The position numbers and the translations under genes were made by a program. Positions 12,003 through 21,290 of a DNA stretch of 64,000 nucleotides are shown here, piece after piece. The notes below the pieces were generated by a model, which saw only the letters and a program-made list of their open reading frames with translations, had not been told where the DNA came from and did not search any database. This DNA comes from Thelonectria olida (taxonomy: Eukaryota; Ascomycota; Sordariomycetes; Hypocreales; Nectriaceae), in NCBI GenBank assembly GCA_020736575.1, contig JAGPYM010000043.1:188120-252119 (forward strand), given 5' to 3'. Numbering within the stretch: position 1 is the stretch's first letter; every line of letters starts with the position of its first letter.

Positions 12003-12184
12003 ATGTAAGACTCGTCCGATCCACATCGATTCACCCACCTACATAGATGAGGATGGAATAGACCCGAGATACATTATTTTGACTCTTGGACCTTTCAGTT
12101 TCACTCCGATGAGATCGATCTTGAATCAAGCTCCTGCACTTCACTCGGTCCCCCACGATCCACTGCCGCTTATCAGTCGCAATC

Positions 12185-13070
12185 ATGCGTTCAAGCTCAC
12201 TCTTGTACTGCATTGCTCCTCGGATATGGCTTGCTTGGGGCAGCGCCGACCACTCAAAATCAGAGAGTTGGCTTGAAGTACTTGAGTATTCACCCTATCA
12301 CCCCCAGGAGTTGAAGCAATACTATGTGTTTCTGACATGCGGACCTAGCAACGGAGAGTCGACAGTTCAATCCATCAACAGCACGTCAAATCACGCAAGT
12401 GAATACATCCAAGCTGTTCTCCCTCGCAACGTCCACGATGCTCTTGAAGATACCTTATACTTTGAGTCCCTTCAAATAACCATTCCTGCATCTGATGAGC
12501 TCACCAGCCACAACGAAGAAGGCAGCTCCGATGCAAACTCAAGTAAGCCTGGGAGCGAGACCTACATGGGAGATAAAACCCAACTGACGTCTGACTGAAG
12601 TCCCAGTGAAGACTGAGGAGAAGAGAGGGGCGCTCTTTCTGTCTCTCCCCAAATCAACTCAACCATACCAGGATGATGATAGCGCTCTCAATGACCCCAC
12701 GAACGCCAACCAAAACTTGCCCTGGCCTAGCTCCATCTCTTCATCTTGCGATGACTTCCCATCGAGTAACCGCCTTCCCGTGCCAAGCCATGCGGTAGAT
12801 AGCGACTTGAACAACACCCAACACCCGTCGGAAGCAGATCTCAGGTCAAGAAAAGCGGAACATGCTAGAAATCACAACCGTTCCAATAAGAATCAGTCAC
12901 GTCAGTGGATAAACATGTCGGATCATATTTGGGGATTAGGAGTCATCTGCGCAGGGCTAATGACTCTTTCCCCAGCTCGCCAGCGCCTGCGCAGTCGTGG
13001 TGGAAAGGCCATCCGAGTATGGGAGTGTGTACGCCTGCCTCTCCCCGTTCAGAAACACTTCGGCGAGTAA
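12185..13070 (+). CDS. Possible 5' exons of the C2H2 zinc-finger gene, or a separate gene
   Basis: An open frame starts at ATG 12185 (MRSSSLLYC). It is interrupted by a good candidate intron 12543-12606 (GTAAGC, a CTGAC branch site, CCCAG) and continues in frame through 12607 onward with Ser/Pro/Asn-rich, low-complexity sequence. This composition is like the acidic and Ser-rich linker of the zinc-finger protein just downstream. A candidate donor near 13067 and an acceptor before 13104 would link the two, but that intron would be only about 33 bp. I therefore cannot decide whether this is the N-terminal part of the same protein. No domain is recognised. Confidence 0.4.
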
Positions 13071-13109
13071 TACTTACACATTCTCAAGGACTACTGTAGC
13101 GACGCAAAT

Positions 13110-14489
13110 ATGGGCGTGTGGGTAGACACATGCCTGCACTGTTGGATGCGCGATGCCATGTCTACCGTGCTCCAGATCCAAGCGGCTGCGTCCAGAGATA
13201 TACAAATGCAGGTACGTAATATCAATGCCGAGCCGGATGAAGCATCGAATGACATTTTTAGGAGAAATGGCGGGATGATTTTCTTGAGGATTGTAGCAAC
13301 AACTATGAGACGATGGAGACCCTGGAACAATCGAGCCCTCGCCTCACCCAATCGTCACCGTTTTTGCATTTTGACCCAGAGACGGGCTCGTTCAGTCCCG
13401 TTCTGGAAGAATCAAACTATGAAACCGAGTTCCACGAGTCTCAATGGTTCCAACCAGACGAGTTCATGCACCTTCGTGGAGGATTGAGAAGCTCGGCTTG
13501 CAGTGTGGACATGGACTCAACGTCTCGCACTCCTTCAATCCAAGGAGAGGACGCTACATCAACCCGACAACCTATTCATAAGGTGCAAAAAATGGACTTA
13601 AATATGGCCTCAGAGATGGCGCCCTACGCAACAGGGGGCATCGAGTTCTTTCCCGAAAGTCGTACCAGCACATTTCCAGAAGAGCGGTGGTCGCACCTCG
13701 TAATAGACCAGGACGAGAACGCTGGGCTCGTCCCCTCAGAAACCCCATTGCTCGGTACCGGCCCTAGGATATCAGAGGAGCCCAATGCTGAAATAACCGA
13801 GTCTTCTTTGGACTCGGCGATGGTAATGGTTGATGATTCTGATACTGAAATGTCATATTCCGAAGAAACCCAAAGCGCCCTTGTTTCAACGCCGTCTCAG
13901 CTGGCTGACACAAGCAGTCAGACGTCTGATTCCGATATCGAAATGTCTGAGATGGTCTGCGAGATGACTTTATCTACGTCGGAGACAGACCGTTCGGCTG
14001 AATATCAGGGGACACATCTCTCAAACACCCAGGACCTATTCCAGCTCTCACCTAAGCTCCCTGGCCACGGGGAACAGGATCCAAAACAGGCACACCATGT
14101 TTTCAATTCCATCTGTCTCTCAAACGATCAAACGCTCCCTAGAGATCGACACTCAGCGAATCCCCAATGCTTTCCATGCCCGCAGTGCCCTCTTACATTT
14201 CGGCGCGCTTGCGACTTCACGTAAGTCTATCCATCCCCTCGTTTTCTTTAACCCGCTCAGATTAGCGAACAGAAAACACTTTCGGAAACACACCAAGCCT
14301 GTGGAATGCCCGATTGCCAACTGTCAGATGAAATTCTCAACGACGCGTGACTTGGAACGCCATCAACATTCGAGGCATCCGAGCGAGTATGGTCGCACGA
14401 AAATCCCATGTGATGGCCCGGGATGCGGAAAGGTCTTCTCGAGGAAGGATCATATGCTACGACACAAAAAGAAGGCTCATTCTAGTTAA
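13110..14489 (+). CDS. C2H2 zinc-finger protein (probable DNA-binding regulator)
   Basis: The three exons seen are 13110-13211, 13262-14220 and 14261-14489, giving 429 aa if translation begins at 13110. The long middle part is acidic and rich in Ser/Thr/Glu (for example DSDTEMSYSEE, QTSDSDIEMSEM), as in activation or linker regions. Three zinc fingers close the protein: CPQC with H..H across the last intron, then CPIANC with HQHSRH, and CDGPGCGKVFSRKDHMLRHKKKAH. A nuclear transcription factor is inferred; the target is unknown. The introns are short at 50 and 40 bp. The 40-bp one is at the lower limit for fungi but is the only joining that keeps the first finger. The true start may lie further upstream (12185). 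Confidence 0.7.
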
Positions 14490-14531
14490 TGCGCGCTCCG
14501 CTGGGGGTACACGAGAACTAAAGTGACAAGC

Positions 14532-14623
14532 CAAAAGTCTGGCACCCTCACTCCTAACCTCACCCCTAAACGCACCCCTAACCTCACACTTCATGCTGTA
14601 TGTAGGGTAGTGCCAGACTTTTG
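14532..14623. repeat. 92-bp hairpin enclosing three 12-bp repeats
   Basis: The perfect 14-bp arms CAAAAGTCTGGCAC (14532-14545) and GTGCCAGACTTTTG (14610-14623) are inverted repeats. Between them lie three tandem 12-bp units at 14552-14563, 14564-14575 and 14576-14587 of the form CCCTAACCTCAC. The element lies between the 3' ends of two convergent regulator genes. It could be a tiny non-autonomous transposon, a terminator-like structure, or repaired telomere-like sequence. Confidence 0.65.
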
Positions 14624-14749
14624 AACTGTTATTGTAGGTATATAGAGTGTCTTAGTTGAGCTTATCAGTCATTCAGTTGTATTTCGAATCACTAGCATTA
14701 TGTCTTTCACAGGACTGTTGCAACATGTTCCCACACCACGTAATCAGAA

Positions 14750-16583
14750 TCACAGGATTCCTGTAAGTTCTCGGGCAGCAAGCATGCTGATATAGGACTC
14801 TACAAGCCTCCGTTAGTGTGCATGCTGGGAAATACTCACGATAGACCGAACTCACCAGCAGCTTTCCAGCGACTGCCCATCGCCCCGAGTCCAGCTTTGA
14901 CCGTCTCGAATGCATCCAAGTCATCTTGGTACCCCGTCTCGCTGTACCTTCGAGCGTACACAATGCCCGACCGATACATGGCCTCCAAGCAAAAGGGTGA
15001 TATTTCTTCAATACCACAGCGGCCTGTTCCACTAACACTACGTGCGAGCCGTAGCATGTAAGCTGCGATGTCGGATTCGATTTCACGCAACCGAGAGCGC
15101 TCTATAACATCTGGATATTTACCCTTTGGGTATCGTTCTTCGTCGTGGAGGAGGAGACGCGCGCTACAGAGCGTCAGTTATCGTCTAGCCAGGTCGTTCC
15201 AACTCTCACCTGAAGCAAATTGTAGTCGGACTGCAGACCCCGATACCGCGGTCTCGGCCTTCTTGAAGTGACACATTTGTCAAGGCAATAAGGGCACTCT
15301 CCAGCACCTTCACTTCATCCTCCCTAAACCCTTCAATACCAGGATCATCGTTGATGTTTCGGAAGACTCGTCCCAAGAGGCTTGCAGCCTGGGCAGTTAG
15401 GCAATAGCGGCCCATTGTTTCTGTCGGAGGAGAGGACAAGAAGTGCACATTACGTCCGGAGTGTCCCTAATTTCGAGTGAGTGTGAGAAAAATCATGAGG
15501 TATTGCTTGGACGAGCTTACACCCCGTTCCCAAACGCCATCATCCATAGGGAGGATGCTATAGCTGCTTGGGTCTCGAAATAAGCAGGCCCGTTCTGCAC
15601 ATCCTAGGTTCATGAAGCTGCAAGATGCTTGAGAATCAGTCACAACTTCGACGGAACTTTTCTTACCGCTGGTTAGTTAATAAAAGAGGCTTACCGATCT
15701 AGAACGACAACTGCCCACCAGCTTCTTCTTCTCTCCTCGCCTTCAGTCGAGCTTTGACCCTCTTCCAAGTGCGTAGTCTCAACTGTGTTATTGACGCCCA
15801 GCGCACTACCGTATCGGACACAGTTCCCAATTGTCGAATGCGCCGCAGGATAAATGGCGTGGCCGAGCTCGTAAATGGCCACGAGAATAGTGGCTTGGAA
15901 GACCTTGAACTCCAAAACACCAAACCTCTCAGCTCGAAACAGGGCATCCTTGATGGAGAAGTATTGAGGCGTTCGTGCGTCTCCGCCACACGGCGAATTG
16001 GCCACCAGCTTCATGGCTGCAACAAGGAGCGTGTTTTCAGGCTTCGCCGGCAGCAGGGGGTTGAGGGTTCTCTCCATAAAGAGCTTCTTTGATAGGAACG
16101 GTATCCATGGGTGGGTGAAAGTAAAGTAGGTTGCTATAAATTCCTTGTCTGCGAAAACGTTGCCAACAAACGACAGGAGGTCGGGGTCTAGAGTGAAGCC
16201 CAGGTCTGGAAGCTTGTTCACTGAGCGCTGGAAGAGAACAGAGTCAAGGAAGAAGACGGCAGGAAATGGCTTCCCGGAATGCTGGGGGGCATCTACGTGT
16301 GAATGTGATTGCGCATCAGGGATGCCAGAGGTGTGGGACGCACTCCCCGCAGAGCTACTCCTGGCATCATAGTGACAAGCTCGGCGGTGGCTTCAGACCG
16401 GGATCGTTATGATTAGCGCACTATCTTGCATCTACTCGGGCAGTCATCAACATACCGTACACACAAAGAGCATTGTGGCCGTCGTCGATCACATTTCTTC
16501 TTCGAGCGCTGGCATGGGAGACATGAGGGTCGCAATCGCAGCTGTGACGGCTCCGCCCGTTCGCTCTCGCTCTCCGTATTCAT
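14750..16583 (-). CDS. Zn2Cys6 transcription factor
   Basis: This is a nuclear fungal regulator of 511 aa from six exons: 16583-16456, 16390-15695, 15617-15521, 15466-15210, 15163-14856 and 14799-14750, all joined in frame. The binuclear cluster is split by the first intron and reads C-x2-C-x6-C-x6-C-x2-C-x6-C at residues 21-48 (CLPCQRSKKKC, then CSLCVRHRRAC). This is the exact consensus spacing. The fungal-specific middle homology region follows, including FTFTHPWIPFLSKKLF, AIYELGHAIYPAAHSTIG and RRRSWWAVVVLDRFMNLG. Such proteins bind CGG-type half-sites and usually control a metabolic pathway. The target is unknown; nearby candidates are the hydrolase at 17156 and the divergent pair at 6.8-10.2 kb. 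Confidence 0.9.
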
Positions 16584-17155
16584 CCTTTTAGAGCTTTAAA
16601 ATTCCCGCGAAACCGCCATGTGCGCTCTGCTGTGAGAGCATGGACGGGATGGGAAATCGCCGTGGTTGAGTTGAGCGTCACTGACCGTTTTTCCCTCGAC
16701 TAACTCGCCTTAGCTGCGCTTCGCTGACTCAGCTTGAAGAGTGACGAATCATAATCGAGCGGTAATCATACTCAGGTCTGAGGGATAGTTATTCTAGTGC
16801 TTAAGCTGGGATATAGAGCGAAGCAAGTACAGAGGGTGGTTTCGGTTGATGGATACGGATCTCGAAATAAGGGGAAAACATCAACTTGATGCCAACTTCG
16901 ATGCCAGCTTTTGCCCAAGCTGGCGACGCCAGAGTTCACAACAAGCGAAGAGGTCAATGAGTATAAGAATAGGAAGCCTAAAGTAATTTTTTCTAGATGA
17001 GAGTCTAAGATACTTGAAGTGTAAGAGACAAAGAAAGGAAGATCTAGATTCAAAGGATATGTACCCAGAAACTGATGGCGACAACATGAAGGTTGCTCAG
17101 GGAGCGAAAGACGCTCACATCGATCCCGCCACTGTCTCGATAAGACACGCAACTC
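16584..17155. other. Upstream region of the Zn2Cys6 gene
   Basis: This 572-bp stretch runs from the regulator start to the 3' end of the hydrolase, both on the minus strand. It contains an AP-1-like palindrome at 16723-16733. No gene is seen. Confidence 0.5.
16723..16733. promoter_or_regulatory. AP-1/Gcn4-type palindrome GCTGACTCAGC
   Basis: The core TGACTCA lies about 140 bp before the ATG of the Zn2Cys6 gene. Gcn4/CPC1 or AP-1 bZIP factors bind this core, so control by amino-acid or oxidative stress is possible. Confidence 0.4.
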
Positions 17156-18100
17156 CTAATTGTAGTTGCCGTACTTTCCAAAGGCAGGGCCCTTGCCCGC
17201 GGAGAAGGGCGCAGTAGGCAACTTGCCGTCCAAAAACTCCCCGACAAGCTTGCTAAAGTAGCCTGCATACTGGAACAAGTGCCCGTGGCCACTGCTGGGG
17301 AACATGACGAAATTGGCACGAGGCAGCTGTCTGGCGAGAATGTACGAGTTCTGCGTTGGAACGATCAGGTCGTTGTCGCCGTTGGTGACGAGCGCATCCT
17401 TCTGGATGGTCTGGAGAAGCGCGTAAGGAAGCGGGTCAGCGTCCCAGGTCAGGTACGCCTGAGTGAGCTTGATGAGATCATCTCCAGTGGTGAACTGGGC
17501 AATTTCAGGCTCGCCATTCTTTCCTGCGACGCCGGCGCGCGAGTTGGTGCTGCGGTTGAACCAGGCAGCGCCTTCGTCCCCAGTAGTCCACGAGGGGAAG
17601 AAGGCTTCAATGGTGGGCACTCCTGGAATCGGGTTGAACACAGTGGATTGGACCTCGTTCATGGGGCGTTCCAGACCCGGACCGAGACTAGGGCCAGTGC
17701 CTGCGAGTACCAGTTTGCGGATGAGGTCAGGGGCGTCGAGAGTGAGCTGCTGGGCGATGTAGCCGCCCATGGAGAAGCCGAGCACATCGACTTGCTTGGC
17801 GTGCAGGGTCGGCAAGAGGACGTGTAGGAAAGCGAGCAAGTTGATGGCGAAGGCCCTGATGCTAGGCGCAATGTGGCCGCCGCTGTGGCCGAGGCCGGCG
17901 TAGTCGTAGGTGATGAGCTGACGACCAGTGGCGGTTAGGTTGTTGATGACTTGAGGATCCCACGTGTCAATCGTCGATCGGACATGGTTGAGCATCAGAA
18001 GAGGAGGGGAGTCGGAGCTGGCATTCCCGATGACTCGGTAGGCATACTTGGTGCCTTCAGCCACAAGGTAAAGTGTCTTTGCAGTCTCTTGAGTCGACAT
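17156..18100 (-). CDS. Alpha/beta-fold hydrolase
   Basis: This is an intronless 314-aa soluble enzyme of the alpha/beta hydrolase superfamily. The oxyanion region is LLMLNHVRSTIDTWDP and the nucleophile elbow is GFSMGG (Ser at about 110). The acid is probably Asp in NGDNDLIVP and the His is in SSGHGHLFQ near the C-terminus. YDYAGLGHSGG is the usual strand-4 turn. The pattern resembles haloperoxidase/epoxide-hydrolase-like and lactonase-like members. No signal peptide, so cytosolic. The substrate cannot be predicted. It lies next to the regulator gene, transcribed in the same direction, about 230 bp from the transposon. Confidence 0.88.
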   Translation of the reverse strand: MSTQETAKTLYLVAEGTKYAYRVIGNASSDSPPLLMLNHVRSTIDTWDPQVINNLTATGRQLITYDYAGLGHSGGHIAPSIRAFAINLLAFLHVLLPTLHAKQVDVLGFSMGGYIAQQLTLDAPDLIRKLVLAGTGPSLGPGLERPMNEVQSTVFNPIPGVPTIEAFFPSWTTGDEGAAWFNRSTNSRAGVAGKNGEPEIAQFTTGDDLIKLTQAYLTWDADPLPYALLQTIQKDALVTNGDNDLIVPTQNSYILARQLPRANFVMFPSSGHGHLFQYAGYFSKLVGEFLDGKLPTAPFSAGKGPAFGKYGNYN

Positions 18101-18321
18101 TTCGGAGTGATGAATCTGATAATGATCTTTTGTAGTATTGTGCCTTTACGCTGCGGTAAAGAGAGAGAAAACATCCTTTACTCGAATTGCAAATGCCTTC
18201 TTTATAGTAATTAATTCACCCCGAGCATTGGCTTGAGTCTTCAACGCTTCGTGGACTTGGGCTTCTACACGATAATTCCATTTTGTTGATCAAATGCTAG
18301 ATGCTTACTGTTCGCACTTAG

Positions 18322-18330
18322 TAAGGTGTC
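18322..18330 (+). repeat. Left target-site duplication of the MULE
   Basis: TAAGGTGTC directly precedes the left inverted repeat and recurs at 21282-21290. A 9-bp duplication is typical of Mutator-like elements. Confidence 0.9.
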
Positions 18331-18436
18331 GGGCGCCAATAGGTGCGCACCCGGGTGCGCACGTAAGTGTCACGTGTTGCGCACCCGGTGCGTCTGTAAG
18401 GAAGTTATGTAAGCCCAACATCCTTGTATGCCAGCC
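18331..18436 (+). repeat. Left terminal inverted repeat of the MULE
   Basis: The repeat begins GGGCGCCAATAGG. It includes a perfect 20-bp GC-rich palindrome at 18343-18362 (GTGCGCACCC and its mirror), a CACGTG, and a further GCGCACCCGGTGCG copy. These repeated motifs are likely transposase-binding sites. Confidence 0.92.
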
Positions 18437-18535
18437 GGCCGCAAGTTTTGCCCGAATTATTTCTAATCTCGAGATGACGAACTACTATGCAGATTCTTTA
18501 ATTGGAATATAAGCAATGTGTACATCAACAATAAT

Positions 18536-21184
18536 CTAAGCAGTAACTACGATGCAGTCTTCAGCCTGGTTATCGTTCGAGTATAGAGCTTGTTGGTCGA
18601 TCATGTCCTGCTCAACGCTCTTCCAAATCTCCTTCATGCCTCTTCGCCTGTTCGCCAGAGGGTTGCCGCCCATCTCCTGGGCGACTTGCCTCTCCACACG
18701 TTCATCTTCTGCCTTGGTCCAGTCCAAGTACGCCATCATCTCCTCCTTAGTCCACTCCCGGCCAGGTCTCGTTGATGTGCATCGCTCACCCATCTGCTTA
18801 TAATCCAAACACCAGCTGTAACTTGTCTTATTATAGCGTTGGGGGAGGCCCATTGCCTTTCGATATTGCTGGTTAGTCTTCAAGCTACCTCGAGGCAGCT
18901 TGTTATACCATGCCGTCCGTGCTGCAACATATCGATGATATATAGCACAAGGGTCATCATAGCGTATGTCTGGTTCAGGCGATGGCACCGATGGCGGCAC
19001 ATCTGATGATGGGGGTATATCTGCCGATGAGGATGGCAGTGTTATTACATCTGGCGGAGACGGTATCATCTCTTGATCAGGTAGTGCCGCTAGCGGCGCT
19101 ACCTCCTGCTGCGGCAAAATTGAGGATAAGGATGGATCGGGGACTGGCAGTGGAGCTGAAATTGGTGTAGTCGCTGACGGCAGCGTATTTGGAGGTGCTG
19201 TAGAGGTTGAGGAAGATATAAGATGCGCATATCGCAATGGGCATGCCTTTGAGCTCATCGTGTGGCCTTGTGTATGACATCTTGAGCATGTGGGGTTAGC
19301 TCTCGTCTGTATCTGTGATGCTTGCTCGACGATCTCAAATGCACATGGCTCGCGCTGAGTGCCAGTCTTCGGCAATGTTGACCTAGCTGCCACCTGATCG
19401 AATTGACGGCGGGGCTCTATGAGCAATTGAGGGTTTCCTTCTCGTTGAAGATGCCAATGCGTATGGAAGTGGTGTAGCTGAAGCGGCTGCTCTTGTCGTA
19501 GAAGAGGCTCGATTGTGTGAGCGCAAGGGAGCCCAAGCGTTGCTGAGAAGACTCCTGTGCAGGCAGGGAGCCTGTCCTGTTGGAGCCGCTTCCTCTGCGC
19601 CTCAACCTTCCGCAATGCCTCGTGAGATACCCAGCCTCGTACGATGCTGTATAGACTCCCTGAGAGTTCTATGGGCGTCCGGATTTGCTGCTTCGCTTGG
19701 TTTGCTCGGAGCTCAGCTACTTGGTTAAGTATCGCCAGCTTGATAGCCCTCCAGGCCTCAAAGAGATCCAGCTGGGAAGTATCAAGGTACATTTTGATGA
19801 GCTGATGAATACCCTCGCCTCGAGACGTCACCACATTCTCAAAGTGAAGATACTGATCAACCCAAGCTTTGACGAGCTTCGTTTTGTAGAGGTCAAGCCA
19901 TGTTTCGATGATGTAGGCGACCTCCCGGGCGTGGGCCGAAGCATAGCGCTCTTTGAGCTGTTGAATCCTGTCTTCAAATGTCTCCTCGTTTGCCGATGCC
20001 ACGAGCTCATGCCATTTCCCGTAAAAGTCCTTCCACTCTTGGTGGCCTTGAGGCTCTTGAGCCGCATCGTTATGGCGCATAAAGCTTGGCTGGCAGTAAC
20101 GCAGGACTGCCTTGTTGGCATGCCAAAGGCATAGAAGCGATACTGCAGTCGGGAAGCAATGAGATACCGCATTCATGCAGGCGAGACAGCGGTCTGTAAG
20201 GATCACAGATGGCAGCCTTGCGCTACAGGCTTCGTACATTGAACGTAGCCGATCTAACGCCCAGATGTAGTCCTTCTCCTCCTCGCCGCTGAGGAAGGCG
20301 AAGGCAATGCAGAATGAGCGTTGACAGGCGTCAACACCGACGATATCGAGAAGAGGCATCTTATACTTGTTTGTCTTGTATGTGCAGTCCAATATAAGTA
20401 TATCCGGGTATGACTTGAGGTATGCTAGCGACTCTGGGTGGGCAAACAACACAGCTGTAACCCGACCATCCTCATCAAAGCGTATTCGACTCCAGAAACC
20501 CTCTGCCTCAAGCTCATTAGCAAGAGCTTGTATTGTGCTTTGACCCTTTTGCTGGTCTCGTTTGCCTTGTGCAATGCAGTTGTAGATGTCTTGCTGCGTA
20601 GCAAGAGACTCTGTGTTCTGACGTAGGTAGGATCTAATCTCTTTCGGTGCTACTCCAGCGTTCGCAAGGTTGTTGATAGTTGACCTATCTGCATGGGATA
20701 GTTGACGATGGACTGGATGTGCAGACATGTTTGTGCTTGGCTCGTGGTTGTGATGGGCAAACTCGCTGCCAGGACGGTGCGTAAGGCGCCATGTTGCCTT
20801 ATCCAAGGCCTCCTTTGCAAGGACTGAGAATTGACACCCTGTACGCCGTGTTGTAGTTGACCGTTGCCGTGCATCCGAGGATTTGGGAGGTGCTCCTCCA
20901 CGGTCACAGCTGAAGAAAACAATTCGTCTGCCGCTCCGTGTTTTCTTCGACTTCCCAGTGACAAACGCATAGCCCCTGGGAGCTGCCCATGCATTGATCG
21001 CAGCGTGTAGGGCTTCCCGAGAGCCATACTCGCGTTCGGGAGGCAGACAGTCGTCAGAAAATTGACGAGTAGCTGTAACTGGATTCATTCTGGGAGAGAC
21101 AATTTGAGAAGATCGTTGCGCGGCGAAGTGAGGCTCTTCATCAACGGAAAAGGGGTAGCTACAAGCGATGCGCCTGGCTGGCAT
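18536..21184 (-). CDS. MULE transposase (882 aa)
   Basis: This is a DDE-type transposase that cuts and pastes the element. In order it has a FAR1-like DNA-binding N-terminus (WAAPRGYAFVTGKSKKTRSGRR, about residues 60-85) and a MULE catalytic core. The first Asp is in LILDCTYKTNKYKMP (about 265), the second in ILTDRCLA (about 330), C-x2-H follows in CLWHANK, and Glu is in TSRGEGIHQ (about 456). A SWIM-like stretch ends LPCAH (about 563). A zinc knuckle CSRCHTQGHTMSSKAC lies at about 635, then a Pro/Ser-rich linker and a charged C-terminal domain. The frame is intact and intronless. The ATG lies inside the right inverted repeat, so repeat and N-terminus are under joint constraint. About 100 bp separate the stop codon from the left repeat. 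Confidence 0.95.
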   Translation of the reverse strand: MPARRIACSYPFSVDEEPHFAAQRSSQIVSPRMNPVTATRQFSDDCLPPEREYGSREALHAAINAWAAPRGYAFVTGKSKKTRSGRRIVFFSCDRGGAPPKSSDARQRSTTTRRTGCQFSVLAKEALDKATWRLTHRPGSEFAHHNHEPSTNMSAHPVHRQLSHADRSTINNLANAGVAPKEIRSYLRQNTESLATQQDIYNCIAQGKRDQQKGQSTIQALANELEAEGFWSRIRFDEDGRVTAVLFAHPESLAYLKSYPDILILDCTYKTNKYKMPLLDIVGVDACQRSFCIAFAFLSGEEEKDYIWALDRLRSMYEACSARLPSVILTDRCLACMNAVSHCFPTAVSLLCLWHANKAVLRYCQPSFMRHNDAAQEPQGHQEWKDFYGKWHELVASANEETFEDRIQQLKERYASAHAREVAYIIETWLDLYKTKLVKAWVDQYLHFENVVTSRGEGIHQLIKMYLDTSQLDLFEAWRAIKLAILNQVAELRANQAKQQIRTPIELSGSLYSIVRGWVSHEALRKVEAQRKRLQQDRLPACTGVFSATLGLPCAHTIEPLLRQEQPLQLHHFHTHWHLQREGNPQLLIEPRRQFDQVAARSTLPKTGTQREPCAFEIVEQASQIQTRANPTCSRCHTQGHTMSSKACPLRYAHLISSSTSTAPPNTLPSATTPISAPLPVPDPSLSSILPQQEVAPLAALPDQEMIPSPPDVITLPSSSADIPPSSDVPPSVPSPEPDIRYDDPCAIYHRYVAARTAWYNKLPRGSLKTNQQYRKAMGLPQRYNKTSYSWCLDYKQMGERCTSTRPGREWTKEEMMAYLDWTKAEDERVERQVAQEMGGNPLANRRRGMKEIWKSVEQDMIDQQALYSNDNQAEDCIVVTA

Positions 21185-21281
21185 ACAAGGATGTTGGGCT
21201 TACATAACTTCCTTACAGACGCACCGGGTGCGCAACACGTGACACTTACGTGCGCACCCGGGTGCGCACCTATTGGCGCCC
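21176..21281 (-). repeat. Right terminal inverted repeat of the MULE
   Basis: This is the exact reverse complement of 18331-18436. The 20-bp palindrome is at 21250-21269. It carries the transposase start codon (21184-21182) and must hold or adjoin its promoter. Confidence 0.92.
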
Positions 21282-21290
21282 TAAGGTGTC
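21282..21290 (+). repeat. Right target-site duplication of the MULE
   Basis: TAAGGTGTC is identical to the left copy. The sequence that follows (CGAGTGGTTAG) completes a tRNA A-box-like motif in the pre-insertion site. Confidence 0.9.

Larger units (their letters stand above)
18331..21281. mobile_element. Complete Mutator-like DNA transposon (Hop-like MULE)
   Basis: This 2,951-bp element has 106-bp inverted repeats identical base for base (18331-18436 and 21176-21281), a perfect 9-bp target duplication and a single uninterrupted transposase gene. All three together indicate a recent, potentially autonomous insertion. The size, repeat length, duplication length and protein architecture match the Hop family described in Fusarium oxysporum, though I cannot measure identity. 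No C-to-T decay typical of repeat-induced point mutation is visible in the coding frame. Confidence 0.93.
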
